A stretch of DNA of 64,000 nucleotides from Eurosta solidaginis (GCF_040869045.1 NC_090323.1:261830392-261894391); one strand, 5' to 3'; positions 11,301 to 24,339 are shown, counted from the stretch's first letter. The notes: a model not told the origin generated them from the letters alone. Translations and numbers: made by a program.

Positions 11301-12265
11301 CACGCTGCACGGTGGGGTATTTGATCAATCTAGCTGGCCAAAATTAAAACAGCAGTTATTTCTGTTCAAAAAGTGGTTGTCTCACTTCATTGCTATGAAA
11401 GGAAATATTTGACAGTAAATTTACGGTGTTCCGCGCAGAATTACTATGGATCGGGCACCCAGTTCCGGATGTACCCGGGGGTATGAAAGGAAAAGTATTT
11501 TACTCCGCATTTCTTTTCACATTTTGATGAAGGGTTACCACCTCACCTTCTTTTTTATATTTCTTTGTATATCCACTACCATCTCGGAAACGGCTTAACC
11601 GATTTGAATCAAATTTGGTACATCGATATAGCATAACATTTTAAGACTTTTCACCTAGGTGTTGCCATTAAGGATGTTTTCAAAAGGTTGCCACCTTTTC
11701 CCAATAAGGGTATCAGTCTCTTACAAAATTGATCACCACTCAAAAAATTGCAAGCATGCGCAGCCGTTTTTGTTATTAAACTTTAAAACAAAATCAAGCT
11801 TATTTATAGCCAAAAAATTACTGTATCATGCCATGAAAAACGATATATATTTTTGTTTGCAATATTTTTAAAAAAATTAGTATTGAAAAGTAGTAGTATT
11901 ACAAGTAGAATAACTCAGTTAGAACATGCGGTATAAAAAATCTAACATTTGAATTAAAAGCACATTTACCTGTCCTAAAAGAAAATGTAACTAGATTTTC
12001 TTAAGGCTAAACAAGTGAACAAGTATTTAGGTTAGAAGGATATATTGCTTTTTGATTGAAAAATACATCGAACTGCACACAATTTGTATACAACTTTAAA
12101 TGTGCGCCGTTAGCTCCGGTGACGTTGCAGATGGGTCTTGGGGTATGTATACTATTCAGTGGACATCTAGGAACGCCAGGAGGTATATTTAAAAAAAAAT
12201 TGGAATATTTTTAAAAATCAACTTTTGGCCAGCTAGATTGATAAAATACCCCACCGTACTCCGTG
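11301..12265. mobile_element. Non-autonomous TIR element, about 965 bp
   Basis: The terminal inverted repeats pair 11301-11345 with about 12220-12265. Both read, from the outside in, CACG-x-x-G-x-ACGGTGGGGTATTT followed by ATCAATCTAGCTGGCCAAAA. No target-site duplication is clear. The interior is AT-rich and non-coding. The CAC start is compatible with Transib-like or hAT-like elements, but this cannot be decided without a transposase. Confidence 0.7.
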
Positions 12266-12389
12266 TAGGTATTTTGGCTGCCAAAAGACCGCGATCCGAG
12301 TTATACTATGAACTTGTACGAATTTTTCTGATACAATTGGATAAAGGCAGGATAGAGCTGCGGTATACTCTTTCTACACCATTTGCAGC

Positions 12390-12790
12390 TTAAAATGAGA
12401 AAGCGTCAGACGTAAATGCGAAAGTGTCATATGGAAATGAGAATTGACAATTGCAAATGCAAAATCCTCACTTCGATATGAGAATAGTTAATTGTAAATG
12501 CAAAAGTATCAAATTAAAATGAGAAAGCGTTTGTAATTGAGAAAACCAAGTAGAAAATGTGAAAGAGTGAAATAAAAATAAGAACAGTCAATGGTAAATG
12601 TGAAAGCGTCACCTCGATATGAGAGTTTTGTCAGTTGCAAAGTAGAAGGCATCAAATCGAAATTCGAAAGCAACATTTTTAATTGCGAATAGTTAGTTAT
12701 AAACGAGAAAGCGGTATTTGAAATAAAAACTTGTTATTAATAAGAAAATTTTTATTAAAATTGAGAGTAGTTGATAGCAAGCACCATTTG
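12390..12790 (+). repeat. Diverged 35-40-base minisatellite, left arm of a large inverted pair
   Basis: Repeating units resemble AAATGAGAATAGTCAATTG followed by TAAATGTGAAAGCGTCA, with strong divergence. The inverse of the same unit reappears at 16080-16235. The hAT-like element therefore sits between oppositely oriented arms of this repeat. Confidence 0.65.
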
Positions 12791-13448
12791 AAGTCCCTAA
12801 TTGGTTCGCTTCATTCACCAATTATTCGAAATATAGGAGCCGTGGCTCCACAACATATTACCAGATTGTCTGCGGAATGGTAATGTATCCTTTCACAAAC
12901 ATTTTCACTTTTCCGCAAATAGTCTTGATTTCTATTATATTTCGTTTATATGATTCACCCATTCTGCCCAGCGTGGAAAAACTGACCAACTAAAGTGCAA
13001 AATATACAAAAAGCACCGAGTCAGTTTTTCTCGTGTGAACTAAAATTCGTACAATATAAGAGGATTTATTCACTTTAAAGAGTGACAGTAAACCTGAGTG
13101 TCATTTTGAAATTTTTGGTGTTATATAGTGGTTAGAATGAATTCACTCAGAGAAAAACGCCGTTCTAAAATCCAGCACCCCCGGACTCAATTCAAGCTTT
13201 TCATGTTCTTACTTTTTTGTTCTTGAAAAACGTTCTCAAAACAACAACCTTTTTCTTGAACTGACAACCATTTTCTTGAAAAGAGAACGGCTGGTATTAA
13301 AATATGAACAAATGTTCTATTAATGAAAACAATGTTCTTAAATTAAGAACAATGTTCTTAAATTAAGTTCAACAAAAAAGGAAAGGTATAATTCGTGTGC
13401 ACTACAATGTTAAATACAAAATTTGGCACAAGCCATCAATCAGTTGTA

Positions 13449-13512
13449 GTGGCCCAGCGGCTACGATGTTGCGGTTGCGATCGTGTGGCGCGAGTTCGAC
13501 CATCGTCAAACT
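13449..13512 (+). other. tRNA-like A/B box sequence inside the hAT element
   Basis: TGGCCCAGCGG matches the Pol III A-box consensus. GAGTTCGACCA follows at tRNA-like spacing as a weak B box, and poly-T lies downstream. The acceptor stem does not pair, so this is not a working tRNA gene. It may be a SINE head or tRNA pseudogene captured by the element. Confidence 0.35.
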
Positions 13513-13789
13513 CTGTAGTTTTTAAAAAAAAAATGTTATATTCTATTTTTTTAACTCTTATTTTTTGTTCAGTTCTACTCATATATGCACAGCTAATTCT
13601 CAAACTTGTTATGAAATGTTTTAAGTATATATTCAGATTGCATCAATAAAAAGAAGAATTTCTCAATAAGAGAAAGACATGAAAAATGCATATTATGCGT
13701 TTTTTCATCTTTTTGTCTTTAATAATAGTTTTTTTGTTATTAATATTTTTTATTAATGACAAAAAGTTATTATTAATGAAAAACATAAA

Positions 13790-15470
13790 TAAATGGGTCC
13801 AAGGCTTTTCAAGCGATTTTGGCTCATAGTAGAACGTAAAAAATTTTTTACGCTGGACAATAGACTAAAAGAACGCTCCTCTTCAGCCACACTGACTGGA
13901 AGTGTGCAAAATATTCTTAATGCTATGCAGATGTTCGGAAATAATACTTCCATCTTCAAGTCAAGAAATTTGTTCAGAAGTTGATATGGTAGCAGCGAAT
14001 CACATCCCAAATTTGCTAAGTGGATGGCTTTGAGATGAATGATTTCATCTATCAGATCCGTAGAAATATCGATGCCATAAATCGTGCAGAATGCCGCTGC
14101 ATTTTCTCTGAGCTCTTCTTCCGTCAGATCCTCATACTTCCACAAAAAACTAAATTTAATCGCAATGTCATTTACGGCTTCGAAACGTCTTGTCATGTTA
14201 CCAATCAAGCAATCCAAAAGAAGTTAAAAAACTTGCTGTTTGAATTGAGTTTCGGAATCACACTCAGGTGATTCGCCAGGTAATTCATCGAACTGGCGCT
14301 TTCTTATCTTCCTTCTTTTCTCTGCGAAGGTATTCACAACTCCCATACTCCCTACCCGAACCTTAAATTCTTAAAGTATGGTCGACCATTGATCCCTGAA
14401 CTTCTTCAAATCATCAATCAGGCTACGTATATTTTCTGTTTACACGTCCAGTGTGGAATTTCTAGCTTGCAGTACCAGATTTCGATGGTTGATTACCATC
14501 AACACTTTGAGCCAAATGTAGGCTAAGAGGATACACTCAAATTTCCCCATATATGCTTCAATACCTTTCAAATTTGTTACTGTTTCTAAACTCATATTCA
14601 AAAGCTTGATTTCAGCAATAGCTTCAGTATTTGGGGAATGTGAGTTGCGAAAGGTTTCACACTATCCACACGAGCAGATCATCGTGTTTGTGCCATGCTT
14701 GAGAATTTCCCATCTCTGAGGGCTTGCGCTAAAGATATTATAAAATTTCTGCATAATACCGAAAATCGTAATGACTTCTGCACAACATTCAGCAGCTTGC
14801 GCTCCACATAAATTTAAACTATGACAAGCACAAGGTGCAAATATTGCCAGGGAGTTATCTCTCAGGATATGACTCTGCGCCCCTTTGTAATGACCGCTCA
14901 TATTACTGCCATTATCATACCCTTGCCCACGGCAGTCATCCAGTGGAATATTTTGCTTTTTTAGAGTGCTGCGAATCAGCTCAGCGATAGCTTCTACTGT
15001 TTTTGCTTTACAATCGACAAACTCTAAGAAGCGTTCTTGGATTTTCCATTCTCCGGAGTCCTGTCTAATAAAACATAACGCAATATAAAAACAGTCTGCT
15101 CAATATGCGCCGAATCAGGGGTTGCATCCACTATTACTGTGTAATACTTGACGGAATTTCTCTCGCTTTCTATCTTTCTAATTACTTGACTTGCACAGAT
15201 TTCTAAGAACTCATTTTGTATTCCATCAGACAAATAATGAGTTTGGAGACGATTCTTTTTCGTTTGAGATTCCCACACCTTCTCCAAATGTTCATAAAAT
15301 AGGGGGTCATAATTGCTGATCAGTTCCAAAATACCAAGAAGGATCCATTTTTTGGATTTCCGATCAATGAACTATCCCCTCTAAATGCCAATCCTTTTTC
15401 TCCAAGAAATAAAACAACATCAAGGATTCTGCGAAGTATCTCTCTCCAGCACCCTGCTTCATTTTTAAGG
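13790..15470 (-). pseudogene. hAT-family transposase pseudogene (DUF4371 / hAT dimerisation; ZMYM1-like)
   Basis: The order on the minus strand is that of the ZMYM1-like hAT proteins. At 15330-15470 lies an N-terminal block (FLGEKGLAFRGDSSLIG, frameshifted). At 15024-15329 is DUF4371 with the first acidic residue in VIVDATPDSAHIEQT. At 14662-14901 is the Cys/His block FAPCACHSLNLCGAQAAE and an RW pair. At 13753-14217 is the hAT dimerisation end, with the conserved Glu in SVAEEERSFSLLSS and RSTMSQNRLKSL. At least four frame breaks or stops separate these blocks, so no protein can be made. In this family the transposase cuts and pastes the element in the nucleus. No N-terminal zinc finger was recognised. 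Confidence 0.85.
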
Positions 15471-16079
15471 GTTTACGCTAAGAGAAAATCCACTGAACTT
15501 GCATTTCGAGTACTCATTTCATATTGGCGCCAATCTATATAGCAAGTTTTATGATTTAGACTATTTTCGTATTTTTCTCCGTTCTTTTAGAGTAGTATGG
15601 AGTATGATTTTAATGAAATGGTGGCGACGTTGGGAAGTAGAAATAAAATGTGATTTTAAGTTAGTTTAAGCATTTTTGACAGATAGCGCTTATAAAATTG
15701 TGTCAAAAATGTTTATCTAAATTAAAATTACATTTTATTTCGACTATGACTATGCCCCATAGTATTTGATTGGATGCTCATGATTTTAGTTAAGTGATTT
15801 TCAATTTTAAAACAATTTTTTGTAGCAACAAAATATGTATGTATCTATGAAATCGTAGTTAGAGTACTGTCAATACTGCTTTGCCTTTTCCGGGCCCCCA
15901 AAAACTTTCCGAGCCCCAGGGTAATTGCCCTGGCTGGACGAATGTTCTTAATTTTGAACTTGTTTCGTTCGTTTTAGAACGATTTTTTCTCGGAGTGAAC
16001 GTGAGTAATTTCGAAACAAAGTGTCACGGCGTAATACATAATCTGATCATAAATCCACGTGTCGGCTCTTATCGAAATG

Positions 16080-16235
16080 ACATTTTCGAATTTACAACTA
16101 ACCGTTCTAATTTCCATATGATGCTTTCGCATTTACATTAGAGGATTTCTATTTTACAATTGATTTATCTTATTTAAAAGTAACTATTCTCATTTCCACG
16201 GTGTCTCATTGACAATTGCTTATGTTGTAGCTCTT
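16080..16235 (-). repeat. Right arm of the minisatellite flanking the hAT element
   Basis: This is the inverse complement of the units at 12390-12790. For example ATTTCCATATGATGCTTTCG pairs with the CGAAAGTGTCATATGGAAAT type of unit. It lies just outside the right hAT end. Confidence 0.6.
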
Positions 16236-19114
16236 TTGTTGAATAATGAAATTTTGCTCGTTGTCAGATTTAAGTAGTAGAAACCATTAATGATCTAATA
16301 TCTATATACGAATACAGCAATTTAGCTCTCTAAGAAGGTTCTAAGAGGTAATCTCCTCTTTTGATCAAGTCGATCTATCTACCCTCTTAAGCCGAAGCCT
16401 CAAACTCCACAAAGTTTTTTACCAAATACCTTGTATGTATGTGTTATCAGGAGTAGGCCCAAGAGAGCAATCGACATAAACTTTCCGGTCTTATTCCTTA
16501 CTAGAAACGCAAGCATACCCTTGATAATCTTTCTTAACCATATGGTTCTTCTGTGATCAGTTCGTCTGATTTGTATAACTTTTTATTGCGCAAACATTTT
16601 TTGCATGCTGAGAAGGAGCTTTACGACCGTTATTCAAAAAGCAAAACTATGAATTTTCCTTTTCCCTCCTATGCGTTATGATGCTTCTGCATCTGCTTCA
16701 GAGAGTCTTATCGGCCATGCTTTGTATGCTAGATAATGTATGCTAGATGATGGTTGAACTTACTACGAGAAAGAGAATTTTAAAAATATTCAGGTACTTA
16801 TATATATTAGGGTTGGGGTTTGTTCGACCAGACTGAAAAAGAAAACGTAATTTGTGAACTATTTTAAGAAAGTTTGCTCACTAAGCCATGTTATAATGTC
16901 AAACTTCATATTTCGTTGCTTATATTAATTTCGAAGATCTCGAGTAAAAGAAATAATCAGTTTACTCTTATACCTAAGGCTTCTTCCAGATATATTACTT
17001 GAATTATTCATAGACTATGTTCATACAGTACGATCGGTCAAACACACCCCAGTAATGCGACTTACCCTAATGCATGTAAATTCAAAATCATTGAAAAATA
17101 ATCATGCAATTACAACATTATAATGTTAATAATAATAAGCATATGTACATAAGTGGAAGTTATTTTTATTTGTAAATATGAAAAATATAACTATAAAAGA
17201 TGTATGACAACAAATTTGTAAACTTATCCCCTTATTCTTAAAAGCCAGACGGACTTATATTGACTTATACTTTTTTTTTTTGGTATTGATTTAAGAGAAA
17301 AATTACAAAATTTGCATACGCCAAATGTCACTACGACATGTTTCTGAGTTTCACTTATCAGCTCGCTTTTCGGGAGCTGAGTTGTAAACTTGAAATCTCC
17401 TGCATTCATACTGGTGTAAAAGCTGATGCTGAAGCTGATGTTGAACGAGCCTAAAAATATTCCACACATTTTGGAATAAACACACATGAACCTAATTGGG
17501 TTTAAAAAGAATAGCAACAAAAAGGCAATACTTATAGCGTTTTCTTTTCTGGCTATAGTGTTACGCTTTTTGTACGCCGCGCAAGGGTTGTTGTTCTAAC
17601 TTATCTTGTTTGGTTGATTTTCCGACAGGGTGAATAAATGATGTATATTGGATCGATTTTCCGTCATCCCTTGTCAAATTTGGTTTTGAGACAAACCGGT
17701 TTCGGCGTTGTGCCATCATCAGGGTCGATTTTCGTTCTCCTATTCTATTCTAAAAAACAGGCAACGCCTTTACGTTTTTTTTGAAAATTTTTGCTTGATC
17801 GCAACGCAAAAACGTTACACTTTTACCCTGTATAAAATGGCGGTGTGGCAGTGCAACTGGTGCAAATCTGTGAAACTCTCAATTCGCTCTTGAGTTCCAC
17901 ATATACTCTGTTAATATGAGTACACAAATCACCTACCCAGATTGCGCATTCACGAGCTCAAAATTGCTTCGTTCTGCGCACCTACGTCACAGTTGACTGT
18001 TTGAGCGAATGAAAGAAAGAGGGGAAAAAACAAGAGCTAAAGGAAAATGACGTACGAATTGCCCACAAAAAAGAGATGATGTAATGTTTACATGCGCAAT
18101 CTTCTTGTGTGATTTGTGATATGAGTGAATATGGTGAGATGAAATGTTCTTTGTATGCAATATAAATGTTGACAATTTTCTAGGGTAGGAGTAACACTAT
18201 TAAGGCTTTACCATTTGTTTAGGCAACAATTTATTTCAGAAAGGAAAACGCTATTAGACACAAATTACGAAAAGTGCAGTGGGACATTCATATGGCTGAC
18301 TGGATAGAGGCATCTGACTTTACATCAGTATGAATGCAAGAGATTTACAGCTCAAAACTTAGACGCCGAAAAGATAGTGGATGAAGAAGTGAAATTCAGA
18401 AATATGTCTCAGTAACCATCGCCTTATGCAAATTTTGTAATTTCTCTCTAATATCAACAACAAAATAGTTTTATCAAACACTTAAAGTTGAAATTTTCTA
18501 TGTAAATATCAATTAACTTTTTAAACCTTTAAATTTTTTTATGAATAAGGGGAAAAGTGTTGGAGTTAAAGTTAAACGCAATGTACCGTATTAAATTAAC
18601 TCAAATTGCTAAAAAAAAAATGCTGGTTCTCCTTGAAATCTTATCATTCACAGCTTAGTTTTTAAATAGCCTATAAATGTATACAATTTATGCTAGCTTC
18701 TGTTGGAAAAATATTCGTTGAAATTGGAAAATAAGTTATAATGTCTAACATTTTAATACCAGAGAATAAAATATAAAATATTAAAAACCATGGTCGTTGA
18801 CTGATGACAAACCGACTTAGCGGCTTTGGTCGTGGTGTAGGAGGTTCTGTTTCGCAATAACTGACGCTAATCGAGAGCACTGCTTCTCCTTCCTCTGTTT
18901 CCAAGCAGTGGTACTGGTCTTGAAAGGCCGCAAAGGACCATTCGTAAGTTTGAATGCTGAAACTTCTTATTTTGCTGAACATTGCAATTTTTTTGATCTT
19001 GTGAAGTTTTATGTCTCCCCATGATGCCCTTTTTTGCGCATTGCGATCAAAAATGACCTATGCACGTGTGCCCAATATGTTAGTCAGAAAAACAATTTTC
19101 CAAATATCAGGACT
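16236..19114. other. No confirmed gene
   Basis: AT-rich sequence. The block at about 17685-17725 (ACAAACCGGTTTCGGCGTTG, then TGCCATCATCAGGG) looks like a conserved piece of a dispersed repeat. A 103-codon minus-strand frame (18671-18982) with a Pro/Arg patch (ETEPPTPRPKPLSR) could be a relic coding segment but matches nothing I know. Confidence 0.35.
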
Positions 19115-20985
19115 TAACCCCCTGGTTAGGTTAGGTTAAGTTGAACTGGCCTGTCCATGAGGACCTCGCATAGACTTAATGAGTCCCTAGTGTTACCAGA
19201 AGTTTGTTTTAAAGACCTAACTGAAAGCCCCTATCAAAAACCAGGACCTATGTTATAAAATAACTCCGTCCTCTTGGCAAATACTAGAAGCTTCCTAGGA
19301 CTTAAGCCACTTGCTGTTTCTAGATCTGACACGAGCACACGTTTTTTCCTCCGCCCGCACTTCCTACATCTGCTATCACTGACCAAGCCTAATTTAAAGG
19401 CATGTGACGCCAGAAGGCAGTGTCCAGTCAGAATACCCGTCATGAGTCTACAGTCCTCTTTTTAATGATAGAAGCAACTTTGTTAGTCTAAGGTTGTAAG
19501 ACCTATACATAATATTCGACACTTTACAGCCCGCGCTTGAACCCACGCCTTTCCCGCTTGGTCGATCATGTGCACCTCTCGCCTTCGCTTAATCTCGCCC
19601 AGTCTAATTGGGACGTCTACGGAGCAAGCTTCAAGGGATGCGCCCTTTTTAGCTGGTTTGTCCGCTTTTTCATTCCCATCTATTCCCATATGCCCTGGGA
19701 CCCAATATAGATGTATGCTTCTCCCTGTCCCGATTCTCTCCAGAGACTGCTTACACTCTAACACGCATTTAGATGATGTGCTATGCGAGATTATTGCCTT
19801 AATTGCTGCTTGACTGTCAATATAAAAGTTAACACTGTTGCAGCTTAAGCTATTCTCTTCCAGGGCTTCTACTGCTTTGGTTACGGCTAATATTTCCGCT
19901 TGGAAAAAGCTACGGTAATCCGGCAGCCTGTAGGATATGTTTATTTCTGGATCAGCACAGTATACCGCAAACCCTACTCCTTCCACTACTTTGGAACTAT
20001 CTGTGTATACATGTATAGCCTCGTCCGCCATTTGAGCACCCTTGCGCCTAACATCCACCTCTATTGTGGCTTTAAGATCGCCCTCGAAGCGTAGATAGGG
20101 AACTAGGTAGTATGTGCGTCTTGTGATTGATGTCTCTATACTACTATACTACGGTAAAGCTGCCCCTAGACACCGAACCTGGTTGCAGTTGTTAAGGCTA
20201 TGTTCTTTGCTACCAGGTCTACAGGTGGAATGTACAGAATGGAATACAGTGCAGCCGTCGGGGTTGTTTTCAGGACTCCCGTAATGCTAAGCATTGATAA
20301 TCTGCATACCCCCTCTAATTTTTTGAGGTAGGTTGTTTTTATGTGGCTTTCCACCAAACAAGAACTCCATAGTATAAAATAGGGGTTACAGTCGCTGTAA
20401 AAACCAAATGAGTGCCGTCGAGGCCTTCTTCACCCTCTCCTCCACGTTGAGCTTCCATGACAGTTTACTGTCTAGGATGATTCCTAGATATTTTGTGCAA
20501 GGTTTCTCCTGTAGGGTCACCCCTCCTAACTTAGGCCTGGTTCAATTTGGGACCTTGTACCTCTTTGTAAACAAGACCAAATCCGTCTTCTCCGCGTTTA
20601 CTTTCAACCCGACATTAGATGCTCAGGTATGAATATCCCGAAGCACCCGATCCATCAAAGAGCTAATCGTTGGAAGGCACTTTCCACTTATGACAATTGC
20701 AACGTCATCTGCGTAAGCCGTAAGTTTTACGGGTATCTCATCGAATCGCCGGAGCAGTTGGTTGATGACCAGCATCCACAGCAGAGGTGATAGCACCCCT
20801 TCCTTCGGCGTGCCCCTGTCCACTGATTTCGTGGCTTCGTACAATCCACATTGTGATGTAATCTTCCTGCAATTTAACATGCAGCCGATCCATCTAGTTA
20901 AGGCTGGATGTACTTTAATGTAATTAAGACCATCCATAATCGCCCATTTAGAAACATTATTGAAAGCCACATAAGTTTTCAATGT
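19115..20985 (-). pseudogene. LOA-like non-LTR retrotransposon, 5'-truncated within RT
   Basis: The minus strand runs from mid-RT to the 3' end. RT begins at AFNNVSKWAIMDGLN (motif A region, about 20985), then GTPKEGVLSPLLW (motif B) and LTAYADDVAIVI (YADD, motif C) at 20623-20870, then KYLGIILDSKLSWKLNVEE. A linker follows at 20166-20357 (LKTTPTAALYSIL). RNase H at 19483-20058 keeps VYTDSS, QAEILA, YIDSQAAIKAI and WVPGHMGIDGNEKAD. The C-terminal Cys motif is partial (CRKCGRRKK, 19234-19443). The element ends in CTTAACCTAACCTAACC. Each block is in a different frame. It abuts BEL/Pao pol at its 5' end. Confidence 0.88.
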
Positions 20986-22600
20986 ATGTCGGGGTTTTTC
21001 TAGCCAGGCCAACACAATGGAGGAACCTGACCAGAGTTGTAGTCGTGGCAAGTTAACTGTTTGCAGGGGTGCGACTTTGGTTTTTGCTATAAAGAGGTGG
21101 ATTGAGGCAGAGTTCTCTTCGTGATGCGCTCTTATATAAAACATGCAGCAAATGCATGGAATCAGAGAAGACGTGGATTTGGATGCATATATTGGGGGGA
21201 TATTTACACTGCTAATAGCTGCAGACTTTCGCGGGAGGTGTTTCACTTGCAAAAGTATTCCGGTTTGACTTCTTCATCCCAGTCGGTTCCTTCTTACCAG
21301 AGCTGTTGGAGAAGGATTTTGGCTAAGATCAGTATTGGTGATAACCATTCTTCCGGGTCAAAAAGTTTTGCTACGGCTGAGAGTATTTGCTGTTTTGTAT
21401 TTGACTTAAAGTCGGTAATTGGGTCGTATGAGTACGAAAACGAGTCAGTTAATGCGTTCCATCGTATTCCTAAGGGTTTACTAGTGTCAGGGAATTTGGG
21501 AAATTCTATATCTAGAACATCAGATTCTGGGATGTATTTCAGCGTTTTTGTTTGATTTGAGATTATTTACCTTTGAGGATAGCCTGCTAATTTTAGAGCT
21601 TCGATGGTTTAGGTCATAGGATCGAGAGTGGACCGCCAGAGAGAGCATCATCTACATAAGCATCTCGTAGTATGACGTTAGTAGCGAGTGTTTGTTTTTT
21701 CCTTTGTAGGCCTGAGCAAATTGGTGAAGTGTGCGGATTGCGAGGTATGGAGCGTATTTAACACTGAAAGTTACGGTTTTTTATTTGAAATTTTCTATCG
21801 GATTTTGAGGGCTCTCTTAAAGACACTTCTTTGGAAGTCTTGATCTTGTTCTTTGACTACGATTTTGCAATACATTTTTTCGAAGTCGCCATCGAAAACG
21901 AATTTGTAGAGGCGCCAGTTGAGAATTATAGACGCAAGTCGTTTTTGAGAACGTATATAATACGTCATTCAGAGAGTTTCCTGGAGCAATGGTGTGGTTG
22001 TGGTGCTTTTGAGGGCCTCACAATATTGGTTCTCGATCTGAATCGGGTTGCTTCTTATTCCCAGAAGCGTTTGTGTAGGCTGCTGAGATCCGGTTATGTT
22101 GCCTGATTGACTTAAGTGGCGAAGGCCGATACTAGTTCCCGGACTGTGCCGCTGGGTACCCATTCGAACCTGAGCGATAAGGCTTTCTTGAGGGTTATAC
22201 CGCGATAACCATGTCGAATTTTTAAGGGTTGAGTTGACTTTTGAGACTTTATTAGTGGGGACAGAATGAGTGAATTGATGGTGTAAAATAGCATTGGTAC
22301 AAATCCTTTTGCTTAAATCAGAGGAGCCTTTGCTCGACCTCTCAAGTTGTTGGATTGGGGACGCCGAAAACGTTTTTGAGAGCCTTGGTCAATGAACGCA
22401 CGAATTTTATGATATTACCTCGCGTTGACTCTTGACGTGGGGAATAGCGTTGTTTCGTAGCTTCCAAGAAATATGCTGAGACTGTGTGGGTAGTGGGATC
22501 CTGAGGCTTCTGCATCGCTGTTTGATTCGCTTGCCTTGACGTAGATTGTTGTTCTTCATCTCCAGGGTGCTAAGATGAAGTTTGGGCCAGGGTTATCTGG
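20986..22600 (-). pseudogene. BEL/Pao LTR-retrotransposon pol (decayed): aspartic protease, RT, start of RNase H
   Basis: The minus strand shows, in order, an aspartic protease signature (IRAFIDQGSQ) near 22370-22440, then RT blocks (KYAPYLAIRTLHQ near 21740, and a YVDDALSGGP reading near 21650). Next come GIRWNALTDSFSY and KQQILSAVAKLFDP near 21380-21480, ILLQQLW followed by a stop and EGTDWDE near 21290, and an RNase H entry (AKTKVAPLQTVNLPRL, IVLAWLEKPRHTLKTYV) at 20990-21115. Part of the RNase H domain seems deleted between LPRLQL and SSIVLAWL. Many stops and frameshifts occur. No LTR or gag was identified. The LOA-like element interrupts or replaces the downstream part. Confidence 0.8.
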
Positions 22601-24164
22601 AATCTAGTAGTCGTCGCAGACAGTGCCTTTGATTGGGTTTGAAAACGTAATAGGGACTAATGTGTTCTTTGGTAGTAAATGCATAAAAAATTGCGCTGAC
22701 AATCAGGCTGGAGATGGGGGTACGAAAAATAAATTTTTTATATATGTATATTTTTTTTATTTTACGCAAAATTTCATTACGTGATTCAAGTTTCACAGAT
22801 TACATGAGACTTGATAGGGTTTTGCATGGAAGTTTTTTGTTTTGTTTCTGTTTAAAAATGAGTTTTGAGCAGAACTTAGAGGTTGTTCCCATAGAAAGGG
22901 AGTTTCAGTGGGCAGTTTCGACGAGCATGTATACACAATTGTTCAATGTGCTTCGGATAGCGCTCACAGAATTGTGCATTCTTTTTATTTTGGTTATTTC
23001 AGTGGTTTGCTGCTTTTTAATCTGCTCACCATTTTTAGAGTATATTTGCTGAAGACTAAAGAGGGTATTCAGCTGGTTATTCATCAATATTCATCGGGTT
23101 TCGTACCGAGATCTGAGGGCGTCCCATGATAACTGGAAGCTGTCATCCGTTAGGAGGTATTGTATCATAAGTTACGCAGGCCAACCAACCTATTGTCTTT
23201 TGTCGTGGGAGATAAAGTTTTTCGGCTTAACCGGCGATAATAACCACTGATCGCCGTAAATATATCTCTAAATGCTGGACAGTCTTCATAACTACCGTGG
23301 AATATTTCGGTGTCGCGGTGGAGGTGTATTAGTAGGGCGTCTCAACAGTTGCATGGCGTCGATAATTTGTGGCATGCAACTTTCATAAATTTCAGAGCAT
23401 TTGTGAAATTTCTGCTCTATCGAAGGTGTAGACACCTTTTGGAATGGGGGAAGGGGACCGTTTTATAGGAATCTCTTAGAGCTATTGGGTTTTTACCTTA
23501 AGGAGTAATTCTGTTTGGTCACCTATCAGGTTTGCTGACCATTTAGAGTAAAAATCCTCCGTTACTTTCGAAAATTAAAGTGTGAAGACTTGAGTCGGTG
23601 CCACCAGCGGGGAGAGATTCATTTTATTTTCCAATCCAATTTTTGGGTTTTGAGTAAGTTCAAAGGGTTACGAATTGTGTTTGTGAAGAAAATTAAACTC
23701 ACGTCTGCAGAAAATTATACTCACCTGTTTAAAGAAGTTACTTGGGTTATCTGTGATAGCAATCCCGAATATTTTTAATTTTATCAACAACTCTGGCTGG
23801 TTGTAATACATTGACCGTAACGTTCCATAAGTTTTTAGACGAGTTACATGGCATCAAAACGGCTTTAAATAGCTACTTGGGCGACCAGGGGTGCAGCCAT
23901 TTCACCTACCTACCTAGTTTATTAAAAAAAAAAAAAAATTGTATGGCCTTAAAAATCCCTGCGAAAAGAGTTGTAATAACAAATATATGGCTGCGTTTAT
24001 ACCCACACAGACCGTGCAAAATCAAATCCACACAATCATAGACCTGCATAAGTGATACACCTTAAATATAAAAAAACAACACCTGCTGATATAATTGATT
24101 TAGTATTTGGCAGTAAATTGTCCCAATTTTTTATCCATCGCTGTAAGTATTTGCACAACTGAAT
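22601..24164. other. No confirmed gene; possibly BEL/Pao gag remains
   Basis: By position this would hold the gag end of the minus-strand BEL/Pao element, but no zinc knuckle or capsid motif is recognised. A poly-A run lies at about 23925-23938. Confidence 0.3.
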
Positions 24165-24339
24165 TGGTATATTAGTTTGAGAAAGATCATGTGATATGTG
24201 CACAATAACTGTATTTTTGAGAAACAAATAGAGAAACGTTCAAAGGGTATACTTAATTAATTCTATCTTTTTTCAAACTGCTAATTAGTTCTATTGTATT
24301 CTCCTACCACAAAACCATAGTTGGGGGCAGTGCACTAAA
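24165..24339 (+). repeat. Left half of an interrupted copy of the 870-bp repeat family
   Basis: The stretch GATCATGTGATATGTGCACA through GGGGGCAGTGCACTA matches the unit of the array at 41412-47990 almost base for base. The match stops at the CACTAAA motif, where a non-LTR retrotransposon begins, and resumes at 27590. Confidence 0.8.

Larger units (their letters stand above)
13142..15999 (-). mobile_element. hAT-type DNA transposon (decayed), about 2.86 kb
   Basis: The termini are inverted repeats: 13142-13170 and 15972-15999 both read TTCACTC(A/C)GAGAAAAA going inward and end in a shared GTTCTAAAA. Subterminal AATGTTCTTAA motifs occur near both ends (13310-13360, 15940-15952), as in many hAT elements. 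The interior holds the broken minus-strand transposase. No 8-base target duplication could be matched, so the exact ends may differ by a few bases or the flanks have decayed. Confidence 0.7.

Noticed and set aside
21121..21555. Plus-strand 144-codon frame
   Set aside because: It is the shadow of minus-strand BEL/Pao RT.
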